Assembly (NCBI GenBank): GCA_023247445.1
Contig: JAHFGL010000016.1
Span: 1 to 32,264 of the forward strand
Length of the DNA: 32,264 bases
Direction of reading: 5' to 3'
Origin: Candidatus Omnitrophota bacterium
GTDB lineage: Bacteria; Omnitrophota; Gorgyraeia; Zapsychrales; Zapsychraceae
Position numbers and translations under genes: made by a program. The notes under the pieces are model-generated. The model searched no databases. It had not been told where the DNA came from and saw nothing but the letters and a program-made list of their open reading frames with translations. Positions within the stretch are counted from its first letter, which is position 1. Every line of letters begins with the position of its first letter. Shown one piece after another: positions 1 to 8,086 of the stretch.

Positions 1-2
1 AG

Positions 3-3000
3 TCTTATGGATGGGAGATTGTTGACAGAGTTGAAGATATAATTTCTGAGAATAGTGGTAATCCTGCAATTAACGGAGAAGTCTCAAAATTTCGCGATAC
101 GGTAAAAATTCTTGCGGATGTTCGCGACCCCGCGATGCTGACGGTTAACAAGGACGGGCAGATTGCACATCAGAATCGTTTGGACAAAAACCACTATGAT
201 CTTCCGCTGGAGAGGTTTGGAGTTTCGGGAGTAAATATAATTGATGATTTACGTGCATCAGCTCGAGAAGCTTTAGGAGAAGATCCTCTCATCGCTGCCT
301 ACGGCTCATCGACATATGCGCTTACCCCTCAGGGAAAAATTGATTGGAATAAGATAACTGATATTGATTTACGAATACATGCAACGGCTATGACCGCGCA
401 ATCCTACGATAAGATTATGGTTAATCTCTATCGATTTCTTATTGAAAAGTTAGGAGCAAAAGGGGTGTTTGCCGAAAACATAAATAATGGTAACGAAGCT
501 ATAAGAGCTCAGGCTATGAAAGAATGGGGGATCCGGGATCAAAAGACCGGGAAGGTTATAAAAATTCATTTACAAATGTCAAATTACGATGAACTTTTTG
601 ATAAAGATTATATTGGTTACCGAACATATAGTTTTCTGGAATCATATTTTGGTAACACAGATGAGTTAAATAAAGTTTTGAATGCGCAAGGCGTAGAAAA
701 TATTATCGATCTACAGCTTCAATATTATAAAAATACACTTGAGGAAGTTAAGGAGGCAAGTACATCTATCTTTAGAGACAAGACACGCTTAATAAAATCT
801 TTATACCAACTATATTGGCTTACCGGGCAAACCAGACAAGGCCGATTTTTATTAGATACGCTGGAAGAACTTGGAATTTTATCTGGTATTCGCGATCGTC
901 GATATCAATTTGAATTTGAACGAAGGTTTGTGACTGATTTTAAGACGGCCGCATCGAAATTATCAACGGATTTAGAAAATGGAACAGCGCGAAAGTTATT
1001 GGAACAACAAGTTTTAACGGACAATGCGATGTTCAGTGCCTCGCAATGGAAACAATTAAGAATTGAACCAGGGATAGATGTCGAAGAGGTTAAAGCAAAT
1101 CTTCGTGAGATTAAAAGAAACATTAATTATACCAATAGCGATCTTGACCCCGACCAAAGAAAATATAATACAGATGATTTTAGTGATCAAATCATCGAGC
1201 AATACGGTGATGCCATCGATATTTTTAATAAAGTCATTCTTAATGGTCCAATGGATGCCGACGGATTAGAACGAGTTTTCTTAGGCTTCCATGAAGCCTT
1301 TGGAAAAGATATTGTTAGAGAAGCTGGAAATTTTGGAGATCCAAGGGATCGTAGAATTGTGCATGAATTATTTACAGATTTATTTGCTGATAAGTTTGAT
1401 CAAGAACTCAAGAGCGATCCAATAGCGGTGGCCGCTGATTTCTATGTCACCTTAGTCAATCTTCAATCTTTTCATGACGGAAATAAACGTAATGCAAATC
1501 TTATTATGAATTACATTTTATTAAAATCTGGATATACGCCTTTTGTTCTTTCTCTAGATAATGCCAAAGAATTCGCGAGCATTGTTTTGCCTCATGATGA
1601 CGAATATGACATTGATAAAGAAAAATTTGAAGAGTTCTTAAGGGAGAACGTTCGTCTACGCGACCCCGCGATGCTGACGAAGATTCCAATTGTAAAATTA
1701 ATAAGCAAAAGTGGTTTCAAAAATCTGCCAATTTCTCCACTCAATGCCAAATCTCAAATGCGTCTAGATGACGCCAAGCGTATGTTTGCTCGGTATGACG
1801 AAGATAATTGGATTGATTTAAATACTAATCAGCCAAATATTTTAGTCATTGGTGGGATTAGGGAAGAACTTGAATTTTTATTTAAACGCTATCCTAACGC
1901 CACTATTAGCGTTGTTAATCTTAATGAAGAATATTTAACAGAAATCCAAACGGCCTATCAAGGCTCGGAGTTGGCCAGAAGAATTAAATTGTTTTTGGCT
2001 GATGCCAGGACATTGCCTGTTGATCAGTTTCCCGATAAGTCTTATGATTTAACATTTGCCAATGGCGTGGATGAATCAGGTTTTGATCCAACATCAGCCA
2101 GAGAATTTGTAACACGCATCAAATTTATGAAGGATATTATTGCCCAAGAAATACGGTTACTTAAGCCGAGTGGAGTGATGTATCACAATACAATGGATCC
2201 AAAGGATTTCTTTGATTCGGCAATAAGAGAAGGCGTCCTTATACCTCTGCCCCCTAAAAGTTATCCGTTATTTCTAAGAAAAGCTTCCGACCTCGCGATG
2301 TTGACTCAAGTAACGTTTACACTAAAGAAAGACGACGGGCTTTATGTAAAATTGCCGGATGATACTGATCCTTTGGGCAAACGAAATCCCATAACAGTTT
2401 TTGCTAAAGATGGACATGATTTGCTTCATCTAATTATTGCCAAGCATGGTGAAAGTTTTGTGGTTGATTTTCTGGCCCAAGTAGCCGCAGGTAATCGAGG
2501 ACGTGAATTACCCGCTGCTAATCAAAAGCGCTTGGATGAAGAGATTTTAGTAAGAGGACTTCGTGATTATGTTTCAGCGTTTCAAGAGAATAATGCTACT
2601 AAGGCCCAAGAAGTTCTCGATCGTTTAATGGCCAGTGTAAATTTAAAAGATTTTGAATTGGATGAGGAAAAATTTTTATCCGCGGCAGCAGATTTAATGG
2701 CACAGAGAGAAATTTTGGCGAAGGACGGACAGGTTAGTTTTACCTTTAAACAAAAGCAATCTGACCAATTCGAGGGCGTACCTGTGTTTACGAAGATTGA
2801 CGAGTCGGCAGTCGCTCCCCAATCCGTTGGTGAGGACGAGTCGCTGCTGGGAACTCAACAGAAGCGGCTGATGATGGATACGTATGGATACTTTCGATCT
2901 TTAACAGCAAAACAAATTATAGATGAATTAGGAGAAGGGTATGAAAAATTAAAAGCTGAATTGAGAACAGTTTCCCCAGACTATTTGTCAGACGCCATGG

Positions 3001-4334
3001 CACAAAAGTTACGCGAGATTATTGTTGGAGTCACCGCTAAAGTTAGATTTGGTGAAAAGTCTATTAACGCACTTATGTTAGCAGCGGCAAAGGCAAGATT
3101 AAAGCAGTTAGGACTTCCAGCCACTGAAGATTATTCAAAAGCCAAAGCCGCTATTATAGAGAAGGAACAAACGTTAAACCAAAAATTATTTGCGCAAAGG
3201 CAAAAAGCTAAAACGGATATCGAAGAATATTTCCATGGGCAAGAGCCTTTAGAGGAAATCGCTGAAGCTATGGATGGGGGAATTATCAAAGATTTTATTT
3301 ATAACGCTATGTTTGATAGTTTAATTATAAAAAGTGAAGAATCTAGAATCCATTTAGCGGAGATTATTGATGTTTTAGATGCTAAATCAATAGTGCTTTT
3401 AATGAGCGCAGTTAGGAAGGTTGTCGGAGACAGAGCAAAGAAAGTCCCGGGGCAAGTGGACGAGTCGATGCTGACATTGAAACAACAATATATTAATCAA
3501 TTTCGTGAATTAGGAATTAGAATTCTAGATCAAACGATTGCCAGTGGCAGTATCTTTTTTGAACCAGGCGGAGTCCAACCTGCCTATGGAGACGTGGAAT
3601 ATTTTAAATCCAATGAGCTCATTATGCATTTGGCTCCTTCAACGACGATTGATTTAATCGCCGTTATGAGAGAATTAGGGGAGGGTAAAGCACTTCGCCA
3701 GTTAAGAGATCAAGGGTTTAAACGTATCTATTTACCTGTCCATACACCGCAGATGCAAAGTTTAGTTAGAAGAATGGCGGCTAAATTAAATGTTGATTTA
3801 ACTCCAGAGTTTGAACTAACGACTAATCATGAAAAATATTTAAATGGAAGTAGGGTTGATTATGAAGAGAAGGCCAAAAGCCAACCAGATGTATTTTCTC
3901 CAACATCAGATTATTTTACGTCACAATTATTTTATATCGACTTGGATCCAGCACTAGTAACACAAGAACCTAAGCTGCGACAAAGTCAAGCGGCTGCAGT
4001 AACAGCGCCACCTCAAAATCAAGATTCGCAAAACGTCGGTGGTATTAACTTAAATCCAGCATTGCTTGATTTGCAAATTAAGCGTGACGGCAACGGCATT
4101 CCGCTGCCGATGGAATCTCAGGATTGGCAGAATATGCAAATCGAGGGATTTGTCCCCATTATTATTAATGTCGTGCCGGTCTCCAACTTGCCGATGCTCT
4201 TGGGCGTTAACGAAAGCCAAGAAGAGAAACCCTTTAATTCTGCGCAAGACACCAAGCCGCAAAATTTAAGTTATGATTTTGACCGAAACAAAAGAATGAG
4301 CTTCGTGTTTAATAAACTAGGCGTTACAATGTAA
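3..4334 (+). CDS. Large multidomain protein, 5' truncated by window edge: N-terminal nucleotidyltransferase-like segment, Fic/Doc-like domain, Rossmann SAM-methyltransferase-like domain, long helical C-terminal part
   Basis: Frame stays open upstream of the ATG at 135 to the window start (SYGWEIVDRVEDIISENSGNPAINGEVSKFRDTVKILADVRDP-AMLT), so the true start lies outside the window. Fic-like motif LQSFHDGNKRNANLIMNYILL at ~1461-1523. Rossmann-like NILVIGGIREELEFLFKRYPNATISVVNLN...LADARTLP...YDLTFANG. Confidence 0.75.
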   Translation, partial: SYGWEIVDRVEDIISENSGNPAINGEVSKFRDTVKILADVRDPAMLTVNKDGQIAHQNRLDKNHYDLPLERFGVSGVNIIDDLRASAREALGEDPLIAAYGSSTYALTPQGKIDWNKITDIDLRIHATAMTAQSYDKIMVNLYRFLIEKLGAKGVFAENINNGNEAIRAQAMKEWGIRDQKTGKVIKIHLQMSNYDELFDKDYIGYRTYSFLESYFGNTDELNKVLNAQGVENIIDLQLQYYKNTLEEVKEASTSIFRDKTRLIKSLYQLYWLTGQTRQGRFLLDTLEELGILSGIRDRRYQFEFERRFVTDFKTAASKLSTDLENGTARKLLEQQVLTDNAMFSASQWKQLRIEPGIDVEEVKANLREIKRNINYTNSDLDPDQRKYNTDDFSDQIIEQYGDAIDIFNKVILNGPMDADGLERVFLGFHEAFGKDIVREAGNFGDPRDRRIVHELFTDLFADKFDQELKSDPIAVAADFYVTLVNLQSFHDGNKRNANLIMNYILLKSGYTPFVLSLDNAKEFASIVLPHDDEYDIDKEKFEEFLRENVRLRDPAMLTKIPIVKLISKSGFKNLPISPLNAKSQMRLDDAKRMFARYDEDNWIDLNTNQPNILVIGGIREELEFLFKRYPNATISVVNLNEEYLTEIQTAYQGSELARRIKLFLADARTLPVDQFPDKSYDLTFANGVDESGFDPTSAREFVTRIKFMKDIIAQEIRLLKPSGVMYHNTMDPKDFFDSAIREGVLIPLPPKSYPLFLRKASDLAMLTQVTFTLKKDDGLYVKLPDDTDPLGKRNPITVFAKDGHDLLHLIIAKHGESFVVDFLAQVAAGNRGRELPAANQKRLDEEILVRGLRDYVSAFQENNATKAQEVLDRLMASVNLKDFELDEEKFLSAAADLMAQREILAKDGQVSFTFKQKQSDQFEGVPVFTKIDESAVAPQSVGEDESLLGTQQKRLMMDTYGYFRSLTAKQIIDELGEGYEKLKAELRTVSPDYLSDAMAQKLREIIVGVTAKVRFGEKSINALMLAAAKARLKQLGLPATEDYSKAKAAIIEKEQTLNQKLFAQRQKAKTDIEEYFHGQEPLEEIAEAMDGGIIKDFIYNAMFDSLIIKSEESRIHLAEIIDVLDAKSIVLLMSAVRKVVGDRAKKVPGQVDESMLTLKQQYINQFRELGIRILDQTIASGSIFFEPGGVQPAYGDVEYFKSNELIMHLAPSTTIDLIAVMRELGEGKALRQLRDQGFKRIYLPVHTPQMQSLVRRMAAKLNVDLTPEFELTTNHEKYLNGSRVDYEEKAKSQPDVFSPTSDYFTSQLFYIDLDPALVTQEPKLRQSQAAAVTAPPQNQDSQNVGGINLNPALLDLQIKRDGNGIPLPMESQDWQNMQIEGFVPIIINVVPVSNLPMLLGVNESQEEKPFNSAQDTKPQNLSYDFDRNKRMSFVFNKLGVTM

Positions 4335-4376
4335 ATGGTTTAAAAACACGAAAGGCCGCCTTCAAGCGAGCCTCGT

Positions 4377-4398
4377 CATTTCCTCTCTAAAGGAAATG
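4377..4398 (+). other. Intergenic hairpin CATTTCC...GGAAATG between the giant gene and the next CDS
   Basis: catttcc (4377-4383) pairs with ggaaatg (4392-4398). No clear T-run follows, so it is not called a terminator. Confidence 0.4.
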
Positions 4399-4421
4399 GA
4401 AAAAATGACGGGAGATTCACA

Positions 4422-5012
4422 ATGAATAAGAAAGTTTTGACACTCATCATGGTTGGTCTGTTAGCCGTTCCAGTTTTAAGTTGGGCGGAAAAGGATGAAG
4501 CTTCTAAGGGACATCGTAAAGAAATGAAGGCCAAGGTGGCTGCTCATCGCCAAGAAAAAAAAGAAGAGAACAAGGCTTTTCGCGAAACACTCAAAGACAA
4601 AACTCCGCAAGAACGAGCTCAGGCAATGTTGGAACATCGTAAAGCCGAACATCAAGAGCAGATAGCATTTCAAGAAAATAATTACAATGAGCGACTGACT
4701 CATTTAAAAGAAAATTTAGCCAATAACAAGAAATTAAGCGAAGAACAAAAAAGCGAGCTGCTTAGTTCATTTGAGAAAAATCACCAAGAGAATGTCGCTT
4801 TTCGTGAAAATCAATATCAAGAGAATATTAGCTTTATAGAAAGTTTAGCTAACAATCCCAACTTAACTCAAGAACAAGCTCGTGAAGCAATGAAGGCGCA
4901 TCGTCAAGAGCAGAAGAGCGAAAACCAAGAGTTCTTTAAATCTCAGCGTAAAGAAGTTAAATCCAAACGAGATCAGATGCGCTCGCAAGTTAAGGATGAC
5001 AATAAAGATTAG
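4422..5012 (+). CDS. Secreted, highly charged coiled-coil protein with internal repeats
   Basis: Signal peptide MNKKVLTLIMVGLLAVPVLSWA; the rest is Glu/Lys/Gln/Arg rich with recurrent H(R)QE..N.AFRE blocks; followed by a strong terminator. Confidence 0.75.
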   Translation: MNKKVLTLIMVGLLAVPVLSWAEKDEASKGHRKEMKAKVAAHRQEKKEENKAFRETLKDKTPQERAQAMLEHRKAEHQEQIAFQENNYNERLTHLKENLANNKKLSEEQKSELLSSFEKNHQENVAFRENQYQENISFIESLANNPNLTQEQAREAMKAHRQEQKSENQEFFKSQRKEVKSKRDQMRSQVKDDNKD

Positions 5013-5023
5013 TAAATGTTTTT

Positions 5024-5060
5024 AACCCCTTGTGGTTCTTTCTCACAAGGGGTTTCGTTT
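5024..5060 (+). terminator. Rho-independent terminator
   Basis: Perfect 11 bp stem aaccccttgtg (5024-5034) / cacaaggggtt (5044-5054), then T-rich tttcgttt, 12 nt after the stop codon at 5012. Confidence 0.85.
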
Positions 5061-5119
5061 GCATTTTCAAAATGCGTCATATATACTTTCGTTAAATATT
5101 ATTTGAAAGGATTGATGTG

Positions 5120-5494
5120 ATGCCTAGAAATAGAAATTATATAAAAGTTATCATTATTGGACTTACTCTTTGTACCTTTGGCGTAACCCCCAGCTATGCT
5201 CAGTTCAAGAAGCGCAATGTCTTTGAGGCTTTGGGAGATAGTATTAAAAATTTCCAAACTAAAATGCAAGAAAACAAGGCCAAGCAAAGTGAACTTAAAG
5301 GAAAGTTGGCCGATCAAAAAGCCGATCAAGAATCATCCAGAAATAAATTGAAAGACATGAATAGTAGAGCGCAACGATCAATTGATGATGCACGGCACCA
5401 ACGTAAAGCTGCCGAGGATAGTATGCGGCGCGCCAAGATTATGCAAGATCAGCAACGGCAGATGTTCGACAGTAATAGGCGAAGCCGTCATTAG
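5120..5494 (+). CDS. Small secreted, charged coiled-coil protein
   Basis: Signal peptide-like MPRNRNYIKVIIIGLTLCTFGVTPSYAQ followed by Lys/Gln/Arg-rich helical sequence. ATG at 5120 preferred over GTG at 5117. Confidence 0.65.
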   Translation: MPRNRNYIKVIIIGLTLCTFGVTPSYAQFKKRNVFEALGDSIKNFQTKMQENKAKQSELKGKLADQKADQESSRNKLKDMNSRAQRSIDDARHQRKAAEDSMRRAKIMQDQQRQMFDSNRRSRH

Positions 5495-5510
5495 TTTTAC
5501 ACCTTTGCCC

Positions 5511-5538
5511 TTGTTCCAACCAAAATTTGGGATAAAAT
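5511..5538 (+). promoter_or_regulatory. Candidate sigma70-like promoter for xseA
   Basis: TTGTTC (5511-5516), 16 nt spacer, TAAAAT (5533-5538), 7 nt before the ATG at 5545. Confidence 0.35.
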
Positions 5539-5544
5539 AGCCCC

Positions 5545-6849
5545 ATGTCCCAAGATGTTTTAAAAGTTTCAGAACTCAACCAATTCATCAAAGACGTTAT
5601 CAATTCAGGATTCCCTCAAGCCATTTGGGTCTGTGGAGAGATTCAAGGTTATGATCGCAATAAAGATCGAACCCATGTTTTTTTTGAACTTGTCGAAAAA
5701 GATCCCAATTCCAAAGACATCGTGGCCCGCATCGGACTTGTTATCTTCGCCAATCGTAAATTTCAAATCGAAAGTGTTTTAAGGCGCAGTGAAAATGCTT
5801 TTGCGCTTAAAGATGACATTGAGGTTAAGTTTGCCTGCAAAGTAGATTTTTATGCACCGCATGGCGCGGTTCGACTCATTGTCGAAGACATTGATCCAAC
5901 ATATACGCTTGGAAAGATTGCCCAGGAAAAGCAACGGCTCATTACGCTTTTAAAAGAGAAGGGTGTTCTTGATAAAAATAAAGAACTGAAGTTACCGACA
6001 GTTGCGCTTAATATTGGACTCATTACCGCCTATGATTCCGCCGCCTATAATGATTTTATTTCGGAGCTACAGAAAAGTGGGATTGGTTTTAAAATTTATT
6101 TACGGGATAGTTTGATGCAGGGCAAAAAGGCAGAAGCGGATATCGTAAAAGCCATTGATAAACTTAATCGAGTTAGCGCGCTTGATGTGATTGTCATTAC
6201 CCGCGGTGGTGGGTCGATTTCAGATTTGAGTTGTTTTGATAGTCAATTGATCGCGGAAAGAATCGCGGCATCAAACTTTCCTGTTCTTAGTGGCATTGGA
6301 CACGAGATTAATACAACCATCACCGATTTAGCCGCGCATACGTATGCCAAAACGCCGACGGCCATTGCCCAATTTCTGGTTGGGTCTGTCCAAAACTTTT
6401 TAAACACGCTTAATGAACAGGGAAGTAAAATTGTCGAGCTGGCAGAGAACATGATTGATCGAGAGCGGCAGCGCTTAAAAGATGCCGCTGTGAATTTACA
6501 AAACACAACCAGACATTTTTTAAAAGAACACAATGAACAAATCATCCGTATTGAGGAAGTGATTCGGCATAAACCGGAGAATATTTTGGCTAAGGAACGA
6601 TCGTTGCTTACGAATAGTCAGGAAATTCTAAAGAAAGTTATTAAGACGCGTTTGCAAAACGATCAGTGCAAATTGGAAAGTTATCGCAAGATTATTGACA
6701 TTGTGCATCCGGCTAATACAATGAAGCGCGGGTTTAGCATCACCCGTAATAGTCAGGGGAAGGTGGTCAAAGTGGTGAAGGATGTTCGAGCGAAAGAACA
6801 GCTGACGACAGAGTTGATGGATGGAGTAGTTCGAAGTGAAGTGAAATAG
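5545..6849 (+). CDS. xseA: Exodeoxyribonuclease VII large subunit
   Basis: N-terminal OB-fold (KVSELNQFIKDVINSGFPQAIWVCGEIQGY) and catalytic-domain motifs (GLITAYDSAAYNDFISELQ, DVIVITRGGGSISDLSCFDSQLIAERIAASNFPVLSGIGHEINTTITDLAAHTYAKTPTAIAQFLV) match XseA. Confidence 0.95.
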   Translation: MSQDVLKVSELNQFIKDVINSGFPQAIWVCGEIQGYDRNKDRTHVFFELVEKDPNSKDIVARIGLVIFANRKFQIESVLRRSENAFALKDDIEVKFACKVDFYAPHGAVRLIVEDIDPTYTLGKIAQEKQRLITLLKEKGVLDKNKELKLPTVALNIGLITAYDSAAYNDFISELQKSGIGFKIYLRDSLMQGKKAEADIVKAIDKLNRVSALDVIVITRGGGSISDLSCFDSQLIAERIAASNFPVLSGIGHEINTTITDLAAHTYAKTPTAIAQFLVGSVQNFLNTLNEQGSKIVELAENMIDRERQRLKDAAVNLQNTTRHFLKEHNEQIIRIEEVIRHKPENILAKERSLLTNSQEILKKVIKTRLQNDQCKLESYRKIIDIVHPANTMKRGFSITRNSQGKVVKVVKDVRAKEQLTTELMDGVVRSEVK

Positions 6850-6857
6850 TTTTTATC

Positions 6858-6938
6858 CGTCATTCTGAGCACCACAGGTGCGAAGAATCCCAAAACATTT
6901 AAGAAATTCTGAGATCCTTCACTTCGTTCAGGATGACG
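6858..6938. repeat. Intergenic palindromic (REP/MITE-like) element, copy 1
   Basis: cgtcattctgag...ttcaggatgacg, with internal aatcccaaaacatttaagaaattctgagatccttc; strongly similar to the element at 20771-20853. Confidence 0.85.
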
Positions 6939-6962
6939 TGAAGATGTTTATAGGAGAATAAT

Positions 6963-7169
6963 ATGGCCGAAAGCAAATATAGTAAATCGATCAAGAAGCT
7001 GGAAGAAATTATTGAGAGGATCGAGAACGAAGAAATTGATGTCGATGAATTATCCGACAAGGTCAAAGAAGCCGTTACGCTGATTAAAGATTGTAAGAGC
7101 AAGATTGAGAAGGCGGAGTTTGAAGTTAAGAAAGTTGTCGAAGATTTTGACATTGAAGAGAAAGAGTAA
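6963..7169 (+). CDS. xseB: Exodeoxyribonuclease VII small subunit
   Basis: 68 aa helical hairpin protein SIKKLEEIIERIENEEIDVDELSDKVKEAVTLIKDCKSKI, next to xseA. Confidence 0.92.
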   Translation: MAESKYSKSIKKLEEIIERIENEEIDVDELSDKVKEAVTLIKDCKSKIEKAEFEVKKVVEDFDIEEKE

Positions 7170-7177
7170 CGTTAAGT

Positions 7178-8086
7178 ATGCTATCAATCTCCACCTCTTG
7201 GAACTCCAACGCTGATACCAACTGGCAAGAATGGTTAACTCAAATCAAAGATTTGGGTTTAAATTCTATTGAGCTCAGCTATACCCTCAGCGACACTCAG
7301 TTAAAATCAATTGAAGCGTTAATTAAAACGATGCACATCAGTGTTTCGAGCATCCACAATTTTTGTCCAATTCCTAACGATGAACCCTCACCGCGGCATG
7401 TCTCGAATTATTATCGATTGTCTTCTCTTGATGATCGGGAGCGCGCGCAGGCGATTAAGTGGACTAAAATTTGCATCGACACCGCTGTTCGCGTTGGCGC
7501 AAAGGTTGTTGTTATTCACGCCGGGACGCTTGAGCTTGCTGATGACCCATCGATTGTTCTTATTAAATTATTTAAGGAAGGAAAAAAGGATTCGGATGAA
7601 TTTAAACAAGCCAGGGAAAGATTAATCGCGGTTCGAGAAGCGCATCGCGCTCCGTATATCAAAGCGCTTGAAAAAAGTTTGTTTGAGGTTGTCAACTATG
7701 CGAAGCAAAAAGAAATCAAGATCGGTTTAGAAACACGTTATTATCCGATTGAAATGCCTAATTATGATGAGATCGATTATTTTTTAAATCTCTTTGGTTC
7801 GTATGGAATGTATTATTGGCATGATGTTGGACACGCCCAGATGCAACAGAAACTTGGACTCGCGCAGCATAAAGATTTCTTAAGCCGATATAAAGACCGT
7901 ATGATTGGTGTTCATCTGCACGGAATGAAAGAGGCGCGCGATCATTTGGCCCCGTTTGACGGAGATCTCGATCTGACGGAAATTCTTCCACTACTCAAAG
8001 ATAATATTTATCGTGTGATCGAAGCCCGATATGCCACACTTGAGCAAATCAAAACAGCTGTCGATAAATTAAGTACCCGCAAGTGA
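7178..8086 (+). CDS. Sugar phosphate isomerase/epimerase-like TIM-barrel protein (AP endonuclease family 2 fold)
   Basis: LSISTSWN...IKDLGLNSIELSYTLS..., VVVIHAGTLEL, IKIGLETRYYP, WHDVGHAQ, GVHLHGMKEARDHLAPFDGDLDL are typical of this superfamily. Confidence 0.8.
   Translation: MLSISTSWNSNADTNWQEWLTQIKDLGLNSIELSYTLSDTQLKSIEALIKTMHISVSSIHNFCPIPNDEPSPRHVSNYYRLSSLDDRERAQAIKWTKICIDTAVRVGAKVVVIHAGTLELADDPSIVLIKLFKEGKKDSDEFKQARERLIAVREAHRAPYIKALEKSLFEVVNYAKQKEIKIGLETRYYPIEMPNYDEIDYFLNLFGSYGMYYWHDVGHAQMQQKLGLAQHKDFLSRYKDRMIGVHLHGMKEARDHLAPFDGDLDLTEILPLLKDNIYRVIEARYATLEQIKTAVDKLSTRK

Noticed and set aside
4377-4398. Rho-independent terminator after the giant gene
   Set aside because: The hairpin is real but lacks a following T-run and sits just before the next gene's start region.
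6243-6545. Minus-strand ORF of 100 aa inside xseA
   Set aside because: Antisense shadow of a well-supported gene, with no recognisable domain.
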